DNA of 64,000 nucleotides from Branchipolynoe longqiensis (GCA_030323885.1 CM059193.1:79587078-79651077); one strand, 5' to 3'; shown: positions 41,910 to 52,506, numbered from the stretch's first letter. Translations and numbers: made by a program. Notes: generated by a model not told the origin, from the sequence alone.

Positions 41910-42495
41910 TATAGCTGGCACCTGTCTCCACAGCCCCATCCCTCTATAGAGCCCACTCAGCGGAATGCGGGAAGCGTTGCCATGTGTCCCACGGTACACC
42001 AGCCAAGGGCACGGTGTACTCACAAATCGGCAGCAGAGCCCGTGAAAAAATATACATTAAATAAAAAGTTCAACCCCCCACATATGCCACACATGAGAAA
42101 CCCCAACCCCACCGCCACCACCTCCCCGTACCAACCTTACTTTCTCAATCAATCATCACTATCACACTCAAATCTATCCAGGGAAAAAGTCAATCGATTC
42201 AATTACTGTAGTCCCGCCAAAGACATTACATCATTTAATTAGTTCTACAGCATTACCCGCTACAACAAGGGGGAGGGGAATAGATAATGTGTATACACTA
42301 ATGGTAGTAAGACTAGTAACTCTGTGGTGAAAAATAGTTTTATTCCAACGAATAAACTACTTATTAAAAGGATACAAAAGTAAAAATAAAATGTCCAAGT
42401 TTTCCTCCAGACAGCCAGCGTTGCATCATAAACAATTCACCGAAAGGTTAATGTAGAACATTATATAAATAACTCATTGTGTGTTTTCATGAGCT
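41910..42495. other. Nothing recognised
   Basis: The 86-codon plus-strand frame at 41982-42242 has biased composition and no recognisable domain. I do not call it. Confidence 0.4.
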
Positions 42496-42499
42496 TTCA

Positions 42500-42599
42500 G
42501 TTAACGGTCCACAGTTCAATGAAAGCATCAACTTTTCTAAACCGAAACATTTATTTAAATTGGATCTTAGAAATCCACCTTAGATACTGGTGCATATAT
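42500..42599 (-). mobile_element. MITE-1 end fragment, older
   Basis: 'ggtccacagttcaatgaaagcatc' and 'accttagatactggtgcatat' match the first 100 bp of the family. The next MITE-1 begins exactly where this stops, so it is probably nested. Confidence 0.65.
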
Positions 42600-42953
42600 T
42601 AAAGCTGCATAGTCCGATCAAGCATCAAATTGTCAAAAACAAAACAATTATCTAGAATTGATTCTACATATCTAATATAGATGCTGGTTCACTTATTAAG
42701 CCTTTGTTGCCACATAGAAGGGAATACCAAGCCAATTCAATAGAACCTGTTACTGCAGAAGCCTATGGAGTCAGAGTTTTGGCATGCTTGCCAAAACTAA
42801 TCTTACATGTTTGTACTTCAAATATCTCAGAAGTTAGCCATTTAAAATAAAAGTTACTTCAGACTAAAGTACAGTAGATTATAACGATCAATTTAGTACA
42901 TTTATCTCAGAAAAATGGCAGAAACACAAAACCATCGGACTACGCAACTTTAA
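42600..42953 (-). mobile_element. MITE-1 copy, complete
   Basis: AAAGCTGCATAGTCCGATCA at the left and 'ccatcggactacgcaacttta' at the right. A well-preserved 354 bp. Confidence 0.9.
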
Positions 42954-42990
42954 ACATGTCTTGTGGCAGACAGGAGGACACTAAGGCAAT

Positions 42991-43263
42991 TAAAGTTGCA
43001 CAGTCCGATGGTTTTGAGTTTCTGTTATTTTATAAGATAAATACATAAGATTAATCGTTATAATCTACTTTACTCTTTTTTTGGTGAATGAATTTGATTT
43101 TATTCATGCAAGTCTTTTGTCGGCGCCATAACACTCATCTTCCGCCCGTAAGCTACTTGTATTTTAAATAGCTAACATTGCATATATTTGAAGTGAAAGC
43201 ATGCCAAATTAATTTTGGCAAGGATGCCAAAACTTGTACACCATAGGCTTCGATAGTAACATA
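42991..43263 (+). mobile_element. MITE-1 copy, truncated, with small insertion
   Basis: Left end AAAGTTGCACAGTCCGATGG. A 70-bp foreign piece (43082-43152, 'ggtgaatgaatttgatttta') interrupts it, and the right third is missing after 'tattctattaagttgg'. Confidence 0.75.
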
Positions 43264-43269
43264 TTCTAT

Positions 43270-43748
43270 TAAGTTGGTTTCTGTAAACTACCCCTGTCCT
43301 TTGGTTTAATTTTGTTGTTGTTGTAATTGTTGGTTGGCTTTTTACTTAATTTGGTGTATCTTGGTGGCTTACTGACTATTTTCTTTTTTTGGACGGGGTG
43401 ACGTAGCAATGCGAGTACCAGAGGGTACAGCTGTGCCACGCATGGCATGTGTAATAGTTCCACATGTAACTTACTGCGAAAATACTGGGGCAAGGAGGCA
43501 GGCCACATATCCTCAAAATACCTCCACACAAGTATCCACACTACAAAGTACAATACACCCAAAGTGACAGAGGCCTGGGCACGTGAAAAAAACCTTGCTT
43601 GCTAGTTGGCCGTTATCTTTTGTTCTCTCTCGCCCTCCCTACTATCAACGTTACTTGTGTGGATTAGGTTTGACCCACCCCCCCATCCCCACCCCCACCA
43701 ACCATCCCTTAATTCTAACATAAAACATTGATAAGAATTAAGATATTG
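43270..43748. other. Nothing recognised
   Basis: The minus-strand 97-codon frame at 43269-43562 is near-unique in composition but has no recognisable domain or signal. I do not call it. Confidence 0.4.
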
Positions 43749-43751
43749 GTC

Positions 43752-43945
43752 GGTCGTTGGTTGTTTTGATGTTTACGTCATGGCAACATCTAAGGTACTA
43801 TCAGGACGGGTACCGATTTGTGACAGTGTGTACTCATGGCGACTTTATAGTGCTGCCCAACTGGGAGACCAGGCCACCAGCACCATGACCTGATATCCCA
43901 CTCAGTCACATTATGCTCACACTGAGCTAACCAGTCTAGATAAGA
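43752..43945 (-). repeat. SINE-A 3' half
   Basis: Minus-strand copy from the tail to 'gagctaaccagtc'. The head is missing. A further tail piece occurs at 44070-44122. Confidence 0.85.
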
Positions 43946-44192
43946 TGTGACCACCAGTCTGCAAAGCAATCTGAACACGGTATTTACCACCTCCCCCTTC
44001 CCATTCTGAACATTGTATGGATTATGACTAACGTTGATATTTATGGGCCGTCCCTTATCATTGCGGATTAACGCTCTAGCAACATCTAAGGCCATACCAG
44101 ATAAGAGCACCGACTTGTGACATTGCGCAATAATCAGTGACATAATCGTGTTGCCACGCTAGGATCCCATGCCAGAAAAGGACAAGGAAAAG

Positions 44193-44530
44193 TTTGTTTG
44201 TTTGTTGTTTTATGTCCTACCAACATTTAAGGTCATATCAGGATGGGTACCGACTTGTGACAGTGCGCACCCATGGCGACTTTATAGTGCTGCCCCACTG
44301 ACCAGCACCATGACCTGATATCCCACTGTCACATTATCCTGACACTGAGCCAACCAGCTCTTGCACTATCCTAATAATGCAGAGTGCCTGACTAGTAAGT
44401 GACAAGTATACATTTTTAGGTCATTGATTTGACTCGACCAGGATTCGAACCCACACACCCATGGGTTCGGATCGGCCAATCTCCCAAAACAGGAGACAGA
44501 CGTTCACCTCATTCGGCCATCCCGTCTGGT
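44193..44530 (-). mobile_element. SINE-A copy with 12-bp target duplication
   Basis: 338 bp, full length, flanked by GACAAGGAAAAG at 44181-44192 and 44531-44542. The tail on the minus strand is (AAAC)n-like. The head carries a doubled 'cccatgggttcg'-type segment also seen in the copies at 2189 and 55046, suggesting a subfamily. Confidence 0.95.
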
Positions 44531-44602
44531 GACAAGGAAAAGAGAATATTAAAGCTGCATAGTTATGCTTTTGAGTGTCTGCCAGTTTTAAAGATCAATA
44601 TA

Positions 44603-44800
44603 CAGTAAAACCTCTATAACCGACCATTTCCACAGATCGACCATTCCCCTATATCAATCGCTTTATTTGGGTCCCAAACGATCGCCTATACAATAATACC
44701 ATTGTAATCATAAAACAAAACCTCCCTCAACCTCCTACTTCCCTAAATGGACCATTTAAAGTCACCCCCATGGTCGGTCGATTTAGAGAGGTTTTTACTG
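44603..44800 (-). mobile_element. MITE-2 copy nested in MITE-1
   Basis: CAGTAAAACCTCTATAACCG at the left and 'tttagagaggtttttACTG' at the right, TA on each side. The interior is inverted relative to 14899 ('gcgatcgtttgggacccaaa' read on the minus strand). Confidence 0.85.
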
Positions 44801-44952
44801 TATTAGGTTAGTTGTAATATCTTCATTGGAGATATTTAGATTGAAAACCTGCAAAATTAATATTAGCATGCACATAGAATTTCTGATACCTTAGGCGTAA
44901 GCAGTAACAGGTTCAACAAAACTGATCTAGTATTCCCTTCCATACTGCAGAT

Positions 44953-45262
44953 ATGTTTGTTTGTTGGAGTTTTACGTCCTTGCAACATCTATGGTCCTTC
45001 AGGACTTGTGACAGTGCGCACTCATGTCGACTTTATAGTGCTGCCCCACAGGAAGACCAGGCTGCTGACACCATGACCCAATTCCCCACCCAGTCACATT
45101 ATACTGAGCTAACCAGTCCCTGCCCTATCCTATTAATGCTGAGTGCCATGCTAGGAATCAACAAGTATCAATTTTGTAAGTCACCGATTTTACTCGACCA
45201 GGATTCAAACTCCCTACCTTCCACCCATGAAGCCTGCGCTCTACCGATTCGGCCACCCAGGT
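44953..45262 (-). repeat. SINE-A copy nested in MITE-1
   Basis: Minus-strand copy from a 'tttgtttgttggagtttt' tail to the tRNA-like head ending 'ctctaccgattcggccaccca'. The middle block is slightly deleted. Confidence 0.85.
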
Positions 45263-45378
45263 CAGTTAGATACGTAGATTCAAATCAAGATGATAAGTGT
45301 TTTGACTTTGAAAATGTGAGGCTTTCATCTGACTATGCAGCTTTAAGCTGTACCTCATGACAACACGCTCAAGGACCA

Positions 45379-46113
45379 GGGGCCATATGCAGGAAGCGGT
45401 GTTATCGAGCCAAAACGCGTTTAGACGGGATTTCTGGTTTAGCGCCGAAAAGTCGGTATGCACGAATCAGTGATAGGCCTAACACCGCGCGTTTAAGGTC
45501 CGCGAAACTAACCCCGTTTCATATGACGTTTACGGGCGGTGTCAGCGTAAGGATAGGGCCAAATCTATTAAATCCTATCATATTTAACAGAATTAGATAC
45601 GCAATAAGTGAAATTTGATTAAATTAACCCTAAATTCGAAGCAATATTAACGCTGCCGTCGTAACGGCGGAGATATTAATACTTATATTTTCGAATCGAC
45701 GAACGTAAAGTAAACAAATCGCCGTAGCGCCGCATCTATGTCGCTGTCCATACTGGCAGTGGCGGCGGTTTGTTTACTGTAGGTTTGTCGATTCGAAAAT
45801 ATAACTATTAATATCGCCGCCAATGCGGCGGTAGCCTTAATAATGCTTTGAATATAGGGTTAATTTGAATAAATTTCACTTATTGCGTATCTAATTCTGT
45901 TAAATATGGTCGCATTGAATAGATTTAAGCCTAATATATGGGTACAGACGCAGAGGGATTTCCCAAATCTATAAATAAATTCACGTTTAGCTATAATGAA
46001 AGTGTTACGCGCTCCTGCATACGACTTGACACAGTTCCCGACGTCAGTGATAGCTAAACGGTAACAGGCTCTAACACCAAACCCCGCTAATACTGACTCC
46101 TGCATATGGCCCC
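45379..46113 (-). mobile_element. FB-4 foldback element, complete
   Basis: 735 bp with GGGGCCATATGCAGGA ends in inverted orientation. A second, subterminal 'tatgcaggagcgcgtaacac'-type motif lies inside each end. Central inverted arms (about 45640-45860) hold 'tcgaatcgacgaacgtaaag' and its complement around a CpG-rich loop. Orientation is opposite to the copy at 60552. No transposase. Flanking bases do not give an obvious target duplication. Confidence 0.85.
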
Positions 46114-46137
46114 AGTCGTATCAACACTCCCTACCCA

Positions 46138-46970
46138 GGGATGAAAGTGGTCTCCGGCAAAAAACGCGGAAAGCAAGCCCACCATATGCAGGAGTCAGTG
46201 TTAGTTGGGGTTTTGGTGTTAGAGCCTGTTACCGGTTAGCTATCTCCGAGCCGGGGAATGCGGTCAAGTCGTATCCAGGAGCGCGTAACACTTTCATTAT
46301 AGCTAAACGTGAATTTATTTATAGATTTGGGAAATCCCTCTGCGTCTTTACCCATATATTAGTCTTAAATATATTCAATGCGACCATATTTAACATAATT
46401 ACATACGCAATAAGTGATTTTTTAAAATCAATTTAACCCTAAATTCGAAGCGTTATTAAGGCTACTGCCGCATTGGCGGCGATATTAATAGTTATATTTT
46501 CGAATCGACGAACGTAAAGTAAACAAATCGCCGCAGCCGCCGCATCGACGTCGCTTTCCATACTGGCGGCGGCGACGGTTTGTTTGACAGCATTGAATAG
46601 ATTTGGCCACAACCTTACGCTAACACCACCCTTAAACGTCATATGAAACGGGGTTAGTGTCGCGGACCTTAAACGCGTGGTGTTAGGCCTATCACTGACT
46701 TGTGCATACCGACTTTTCGGCGCTAAACCAGAAATCACCTCTAAACGTGTTTTGGCTCGCTAACACTGACTCCTGCATATGGCCCCTGATTACTACACCA
46801 ATGGTGAATTTTCGCAAAGACCCGGATTGTCACTGTCAGAGAACCACAGAAAAATGCCGGAAGTCAGATTTCAACTACCCTTGTTGTGCATATATTATCG
46901 CTCATACATAACTTGTTCTTGTTTCGGTTGTATGTTCTACTAACATCTCAGGTCATATAAGAACGGGAAT
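46138..46970. mobile_element. HAT-8 copy interrupted by FB-4
   Basis: 46138-46177 matches the left part of 40309-40635 (CAGGGATGAAAGTGGTCTC), and 46787-46970 continues it ('gtcactgtcagagaa', 'aatgccggaagt', 'gttctactaacatctcagg'). The right TIR is missing. The intact copy at 40309 is the empty site. Confidence 0.8.
46178..46786 (+). mobile_element. FB-4 copy, internally deleted, nested in HAT-8
   Basis: Left TIR 'ccaTATGCAGGAGTCAGTG' with its first four bases diverged. Right TIR 'ctgcatatggcccc'. About 609 bp, with roughly 130 bp of one central arm deleted relative to the 735-bp copies. Confidence 0.85.
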
Positions 46971-46974
46971 GGAA

Positions 46975-47270
46975 CCAACCAATTTTGTCATATATATATA
47001 CATCCTGATTCCTTAGCATTTTGTTTAACATTAATCGGTGCCTACCAGTCACGTGATTGCCATGGCCTTACTACTACTACCCCCCGTGATGCACTCTCGT
47101 TTGATGAGTGAGACGATTCAACGAGCCACTCACCACCTACAAGTGGAGCTGCAGGGTCAGCCATGTTGGCACACCTGGCTGTTAACACAAACACAGGCGA
47201 CCACCCGCCACCCGAGATGGCACCCAGACACACAGTTTAATATTTTAACATGCCGCGTCTCGCAGATCAT
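46975..47270. other. Nothing recognised
   Basis: The 119-codon frame at 47038-47397 runs into the (GGT)n tract and is not supported. Confidence 0.4.
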
Positions 47271-47274
47271 TCAG

Positions 47275-47324
47275 GGTGGTGGTGGTGGTGGTGGTGGTGG
47301 TGGTGGTGGTGGGGGGGGGGGGGT
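47275..47324. repeat. (GGT)n followed by a G run
   Basis: About 12 GGT steps then about 14 G, located where the SINE-A tail would be expected. Confidence 0.95.
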
Positions 47325-47325
47325 T

Positions 47326-47728
47326 GGCAACATCCTGGCAACAGCTACCGTCATATCAGGATGGGCACAGACATGTGACAGTGGGAACTCATGGTGACGT
47401 TATAGTGTTGCCCCACTGGGAGACCAGGCCACCAGCACCATGACCTGATATCCGACTCAGTTACATTATCTTGACACTGAGCTAACGGGTCCTCGCCATA
47501 TCCTAATAATGCCGAGTGCCTGGCTAGGAAGTGACAAGTATCGATTGATTGATTGATTGATTGATTGGTGGTTTCTTTACGCCGTGTCGGCAGCATAGGC
47601 CATATTCACAATATCCATTTTTAAGTCATTGGTTTGACTCGACCAGGGTTCGAACCCATGGAATCGGATCCTATAATCTACCAAAACGGGAGACAAATGC
47701 TCAACTCATTCAGCAATCCAGTCTGGTC
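47326..47728 (-). repeat. SINE-A copy with a (GATT)n-tailed insertion
   Basis: Minus-strand copy interrupted at about 47541-47615 by (GATT)n plus 'ggtggtttctttacgccgtg' and 'tcggcagcataggcca'. The insert's tail resembles the LINE-2 tail. The head and downstream 47752-47840 are duplicated at 49118-49622. Confidence 0.8.
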
Positions 47729-47751
47729 GAAGGAGGGGGTAGTGTTGTGTT

Positions 47752-47840
47752 AGCATTATGATGACAACTGGTCAGCAGTACCTTTCCGCATTTCAGTCAA
47801 GTGAGTGCAGTACCACGCCCCTAGCAGAATCATCAGCAAA
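47752..47840 (+). repeat. Segment duplicated at 49188-49209 and 49553-49622
   Basis: 'cattatgatgacaactggtc', then 'agcagta', then 'tcagtcaagtgagtgcagta' and onward to 'agcagaatcatca' occur in both places. The second copy is interrupted by a SINE-A. Confidence 0.85.
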
Positions 47841-48290
47841 TACTACTAGCGGCAGTCTGCCCCATAGTGGGAATCATCGGCATACACTACTGACAGCACT
47901 GCCCCATTGTGGGAATCAATAGCATACCATACTGACATCAGCGTGCCCCACAGCGGGAATCAGCAGCATACACTACTGACAACACTGCCCCATCGTGGGA
48001 ATCATTAGCATACCCTACTGACATCAGCGTGCCCCATAGCGAGAATCATCGGCATACACTACTGACAACACTGCCCATAGTGGGAATCATACCCTACTGA
48101 CATCGGCGTGCCCCATAATAAGCAAAATACACTACTGGCAGCAGCATACCCCATAGCAGGAATCATCCACATAACTTGACAGCAGTAAGTGATGTAGTTG
48201 GAATTATCAGAAAATCCTACTAACATCAGCTTGCCTCATAGAGGGAATCAGCAGCATGCCCTTTAGTGGGAATTGCCAGTATACCTTTCA
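47826..48290. repeat. 44-bp minisatellite, about 10 units
   Basis: Units share 'gtgggaatcat..gcatac', 'actactgaca' and 'gtgccccata'. Adjacent units differ, giving an alternating two-type pattern. The 44-bp period is continuous without distinct spacers, so it is not CRISPR-like. Confidence 0.85.
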
Positions 48291-48856
48291 GCAGTAACGC
48301 TAAAGATCAAATGAAACTAAATACATGAAAAGCAGTGATTTTGAGTGCTTTACCCCCAACAGTCCGTGTCACTACATGTGTTACTTTAGCACATAAAACA
48401 TCCAAAACGGTAAATTTTAATAAGTAGTTTTAACATGTAAAAAAAACGCGATTAGAATTCTACAAGTTGACCACTAAAGAGACTATTTACTCCTACTCCT
48501 AGTAGTCAGCCCCGGTTATATTTGCACATCAACCGATTTTGTGTCTAGGCAGGAACATATCTATAAGGCGTCTGTCTCAGTAGTTTAACCATTAAACTAC
48601 AAAGTCCACTTGATCCACGTCAGATAAGCAGCCAGCTTATAGCTGTGGGAAGGTGTAACGGTGAAAGACAGCTTGTTGACCTTATGTTATCAGGAAATCA
48701 CTGTGACGCCTTCACTCACCTATTTATAATGTATCTCTTGAACATACCCATTTGCACAAACTTATCCCGATACAGGAGGCTACAACTAATGCCGCCGGTG
48801 CCATAATTCCTCTGTAGTCCCTATGACATTTTCTGTAGTTTCTATGACAGCTATGT
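48291..48856. other. Nothing recognised
   Basis: About 565 bp of AT-rich sequence with no supported gene or repeat. Confidence 0.4.
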
Positions 48857-48859
48857 CCT

Positions 48860-49117
48860 TATTAAACATTTGTTTCTGTATAGAAGGGAACACTGAGTTA
48901 AATTAATTGAACCTGTTATTGCAGATGCTTATGTTGTCAGAGTTTTGGAGTGCATGCCAAAACTAATTTTACATGTTTGCATTTCAAATATCTTAAAAGT
49001 TAACAATTTAAAATAAGTCAGTTCAAACTAAAGTAAAGTAGATTATACTAATCAATCTCATGTATTTGTCTCAGATAAATGACAGCACCTCAAAACCATT
49101 GGATTTTGCTACTTTAA
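48860..49117 (-). mobile_element. MITE-1 copy, left end missing
   Basis: Begins in the family interior ('attaaacatttgtttctgta') and runs to a normal right end ('accattggattttgctacttta'). Confidence 0.8.
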
Positions 49118-49190
49118 TGGGATCGAATCCTACAATCTACCAAAACGGGAGACGAACGCTCAACTCATTCAGCAATCCCGTCTGGTCATT
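49118..49190 (-). repeat. SINE-A head fragment
   Basis: 'gatcgaatcctacaatctac' to 'aatcccgtctggtc', nearly identical to 47663-47728. Part of the duplicated segment. Confidence 0.8.
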
Positions 49191-49209
49191 ATGATGACAA
49201 CTGGTCAGC

Positions 49210-49552
49210 TTTTGTTTGTTTGTTTGTTGTTGTTTTACGTCCTAGCAACATCTAAGGTCATATCAGGACGGGTACCGACTTGTGACAGTGCGCACTGATG
49301 GCAACTTTATAGTGCTGTCCCACTGGGAAACCAGGCCGCCGGCACCATGACCTGGTATCCCACTCAGTCACATTATCCTGACATGAGCACACCAGTCCTT
49401 GCCTATCTAATAATGCCGAGCGCTGGCTAGGAAGCGACAAGTATCAATTTTAAAGTCATTGGTTTGACTCGACCGGGACTCGAACCCACGACCCCACGAT
49501 CTACCAGCACGGGAGACGGATGCTCTAACTCATTCGGCCATCCCGTCTGGTT
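49210..49552 (-). mobile_element. SINE-A copy with 12-bp target duplication
   Basis: 343 bp, full length, flanked by CAACTGGTCAGC at 49198-49209 and 49553-49564. Removing it reconstitutes the sequence seen uninterrupted at 47760-47771, a direct empty site. Confidence 0.97.
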
Positions 49553-49626
49553 CAACTGGTCAGCAGTAGCTTTCCACATTTCAGTCAAGTGAGTGCAGTA
49601 CCACGCCCCTAGCAGAATCATCACCG

Positions 49627-49676
49627 TCATATCCGAATTTGCATTAAATCGGGGCGATTTTAACGGGGTTTCACTG
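49627..49676 (-). mobile_element. MITE-3 end fragment
   Basis: 'atccgaatttgcattaaatc' then 'ttaacggggtttcACTG' beside TA; only one end. Confidence 0.65.
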
Positions 49677-49679
49677 TAT

Positions 49680-49950
49680 ATATATGTACTTAGTGGGTTA
49701 ATAAAACGGTACAAACTAGTGCTACCACACCGGTATGAGTTATCTGTCAAACATTCAGTGCTCGGTTGGATAAACAATAACTGCCAGATGTACCGGCTTC
49801 TCACTGGCCAACAGATGGCAGCACTATTGATATAATCAGCTATGTGGGGCGCGACGTCGGCGATGCACAAGTGTAAATAAGACTGCTTCAACTCTGCTCT
49901 AACCTGGGGAAAGTATAAATAGTATACACCCTTAAATGGGCGCCTTTAGC
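49680..49950. other. Nothing recognised
   Basis: About 270 bp of unique-looking sequence. The open frames here are not convincing. Confidence 0.4.
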
Positions 49951-49965
49951 AGAGCCCAATACATA

Positions 49966-50307
49966 GTTTGTTTGTTTGTTGTTTGTTTGTTGTTGTTTTA
50001 CGTCCTAGCAACATCTAAGGTCATATCAGGACGGGTACCGACTTGTGACAGTGCGCACTCATAGCAACTTTATAGTGCTGTCCACTGGAAACCAGGCCGC
50101 CAGCACCATGACATGGTATCCACTCAGTCACATTATCCTGACATGAGCACACCAGTCCTAGCCATATCTAATAATGCGAGCGCTGGCTAGGAAGCAACAA
50201 GTATCAATATTTAAATCATGGTTTGACTCGACCGGGACTCAAACCCATGACCCCACGATCTACCAGCACAGGAGACGGACGCTCTAACTCATGTGGCCAT
50301 CCCATGC
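49966..50307 (-). mobile_element. SINE-A copy with 12-bp target duplication
   Basis: 342 bp with GCCCAATACATA at 49954-49965 and 50308-50319. Very similar to 49210-49552, so the two are probably close in age. An ACAT array begins in the right duplication. Confidence 0.95.
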
Positions 50308-50317
50308 GCCCAATACA

Positions 50318-50538
50318 TATGTATACATACATACATACATACATACATACAAACATATCAAGACCCACCCGGCACAAAAAGTTACATAGGCTACACACAT
50401 ACATACATACATACATCCATACATTTCAAGACCCCCCCGCACAAAAAGTTACATAGGCTACATACATACATACATACATACATACATACATACATACATA
50501 CATACATACATACATACATACATACATACATACATACC
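50318..50538. repeat. ACAT array with two copies of a 45-bp interruption
   Basis: (ACAT)n in three blocks, separated by 'aagacccacccggcac' then 'aaaaagttacataggctac' at about 50363-50394 and 50428-50460. The array is seeded in a SINE target duplication. Confidence 0.9.
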
Positions 50539-50539
50539 T

Positions 50540-51515
50540 TACTGTTGCGTCATCCAATGAAACTAGAATACATTCAATAGCAAAATACTTGCATGAATTT
50601 GATTAAATACCCAAGTTCAATTTAGATATATCGGTGCATTTGGTAAGAATGTTGGGGCAGCCTTGAAAAAGAATAATGGGTCAATTTACTTGAAAATCAC
50701 CACCAAGTAAATTACGACTAGTTTAAAAAAAGAACAACCATATTCAGCTACAGCTAACTGAATAGTTCTCAACATTTGTGACCAGTTTCAAAACGCACAA
50801 ATTATAACCATATTCGATACAGCTACGTGAATATTTCTCAACACATATATATAATAAAATTTCAAAATGCACAAACAATAAATAATCATATTTGATGCAG
50901 CTCAGCGAAATATTTCTGAGCATTTATGCTGAGTTTAAAAACGCACAAACTATAAATAGCCAAAACCGATGTGTAAGGTTTTCGTCATGTTAGTGGTCCT
51001 TTAATGAAAGTATCTCAGCTCCAACATGCTGTTCAGGACTGTGAAATCCATGACTCAGAACGAGGATGGTCCCGAAAAAAAAATGATAGTAAAATGCAGC
51101 AGTATATTCTACTCAATTCAATAGTTTATACTACACCCTTTGTGATTAGATGTGGCGATCCATAAACATATATAAATCAGCCTGTCTCAAAAGGTGATAA
51201 GTAATACAGGACAAAACTTTGTCCTTTGTAGCGATCAGCATACTATCTGCTCTGCTTATGCATTCGCTCAGGATCAACTGATTTTTTTTTTTTTTTACAT
51301 GGTGTTTCATAATCCCAATAGAATACATATTGTTTGAAGCAAATGTCCTTGAGGTTTTAGTGTAACCATTTCTGTTTTGTGTACGCCAGACAAAAAAAAA
51401 ATAATTATCCCTTTTTGAGACAGGCTCATTAAAAAATTGTGTGTGTACATGTGTGCGTATTAATAATACCCACGCATGCACACACACAATTCTTTAAGAT
51501 TTTGTACTATTATGG
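50540..51515. other. AT-rich stretch, nothing recognised
   Basis: Related phrases ('acgcacaaactataa', 'catattcgatacagct') recur three or four times between 50740 and 50960, suggesting an old tandem repeat. No gene is supported. The inverted 'gtgtgtgtacatg' and 'catgcacacacac' near 51438-51487 could pair. Confidence 0.45.
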
Positions 51516-51520
51516 ATGTA

Positions 51521-51708
51521 CAGTAAACCCACCCCCACAGAGTGCCCACTCCTCTATATCGACCGCTTTATTTGGGTCCCAAACGATCGCCCACACAATA
51601 CCATTAAAACGATTTAAAAAAAAAAAAAAACTCCCTAAACCGACCACCTCCCTAAATGGACCATTCAAAGTCGGTTCCATGGTCGGTCGATTTAGAGAGG
51701 TTTGACTG
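51521..51708 (-). mobile_element. MITE-2 copy, adjoining an ATGT array
   Basis: CAGTAAACCCACCCC at the left and 'tttagagaggtttgACTG' at the right. The interior is like 44603-44800. The TA after the right end is the first step of the (TATG)n array. Confidence 0.85.
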
Positions 51709-51960
51709 TATGTATGTATGTATGTATGTATGTATGTATGTATGTATGTATGTATGTATGTATGTATGTATGTATGTATGTATTATGTATGTATGTATGT
51801 ATGTATGTATGTATGTATGTATGTATGTATGTTGATGTATGTATGTATGTATGTATGTATGTATGTATGTATGTTATGTATGTATGTATGTATGTATGTA
51901 TGTATGTATGTATGTATGTATGTATGTATGTATGTATGTATGTATGTATGTATGTATGTT
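51709..51960. repeat. ATGT microsatellite, 250 bp
   Basis: Pure (TATG)n with three small slips near 51783, 51832 and 51874. It starts at the target TA of a MITE-2. Confidence 0.97.
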
Positions 51961-51964
51961 CGTG

Positions 51965-52345
51965 CAACCATTTGGGCCTCACTGTCAATAGTCCTTATAT
52001 GGGTATTCAGTGAGTAGTTACTCTTCTATGCGGGTTCATGTTTTGGCAAGTACTCACATATCCCGCATTGCATTGCCAATCAAAAAAGCAGTGTGGATAA
52101 AACCTTTCATTTCTGTTGCTGTTTTAATTGACTGTAAACAGTGGCGGTTGGCGGTCACGTGACACAGGTGCAGCCTGGAGTTGCACACCTCCCTAGTTAT
52201 TCAGGGTAATGATATATTTGTATTGTAGTAGTCTGCACTGACCGCACAAGCGTTGAACCAGGTGGACAAGTAGGTGTTTGTGTGGGTGGGTGGGTGGGGG
52301 TGGGGGTGGGGGGGATTGTGTCTTATGGTTAGGACACGCATCCCG
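51965..52345. other. Nothing recognised; G/GT-rich run
   Basis: A 'gtgggtgggtgggtggggg' run lies at 52282-52313. No gene or repeat family. Confidence 0.4.
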
Positions 52346-52350
52346 GAATG

Positions 52351-52409
52351 GGTTGGTTGGTTGTTGTAGTTTTACGTCCTGGCAACATCTAAGGTCATAT
52401 TAGGACGGG
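52351..52409 (-). repeat. SINE-A 3' end fragment
   Basis: 'ggttggttggttgttgtag', 'tacgtcctggcaacatctaagg' region. Truncated after 'aggacggg'. Confidence 0.75.
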
Positions 52410-52448
52410 CCCTGGAATGGGAAAGGTGCAGACATGATATTCCCTTTT

Positions 52449-52454
52449 GTGCAT

Positions 52455-52505
<51 letters not shown>

Positions 52506-52506
52506 G
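52449..52506. repeat. (GCAC)n array
   Basis: About 14 ACGC steps on the plus strand. Confidence 0.95.

Larger units (their letters stand above)
44549..45345 (+). mobile_element. MITE-1 copy split by a MITE-2 and a SINE-A
   Basis: Left end AAAGCTGCATAGTTATG; right end 'atctgactatgcagcttta' at about 45325-45345. Removing 44603-44800 (MITE-2) and about 44953-45262 (SINE-A) leaves a family-length MITE-1. Confidence 0.85.

Noticed and set aside
47826..48290. Possible spaced-repeat (CRISPR-like) array
   Set aside because: The 44-bp period is fully repeated, including the apparent spacers, with ordinary divergence. No associated genes occur.
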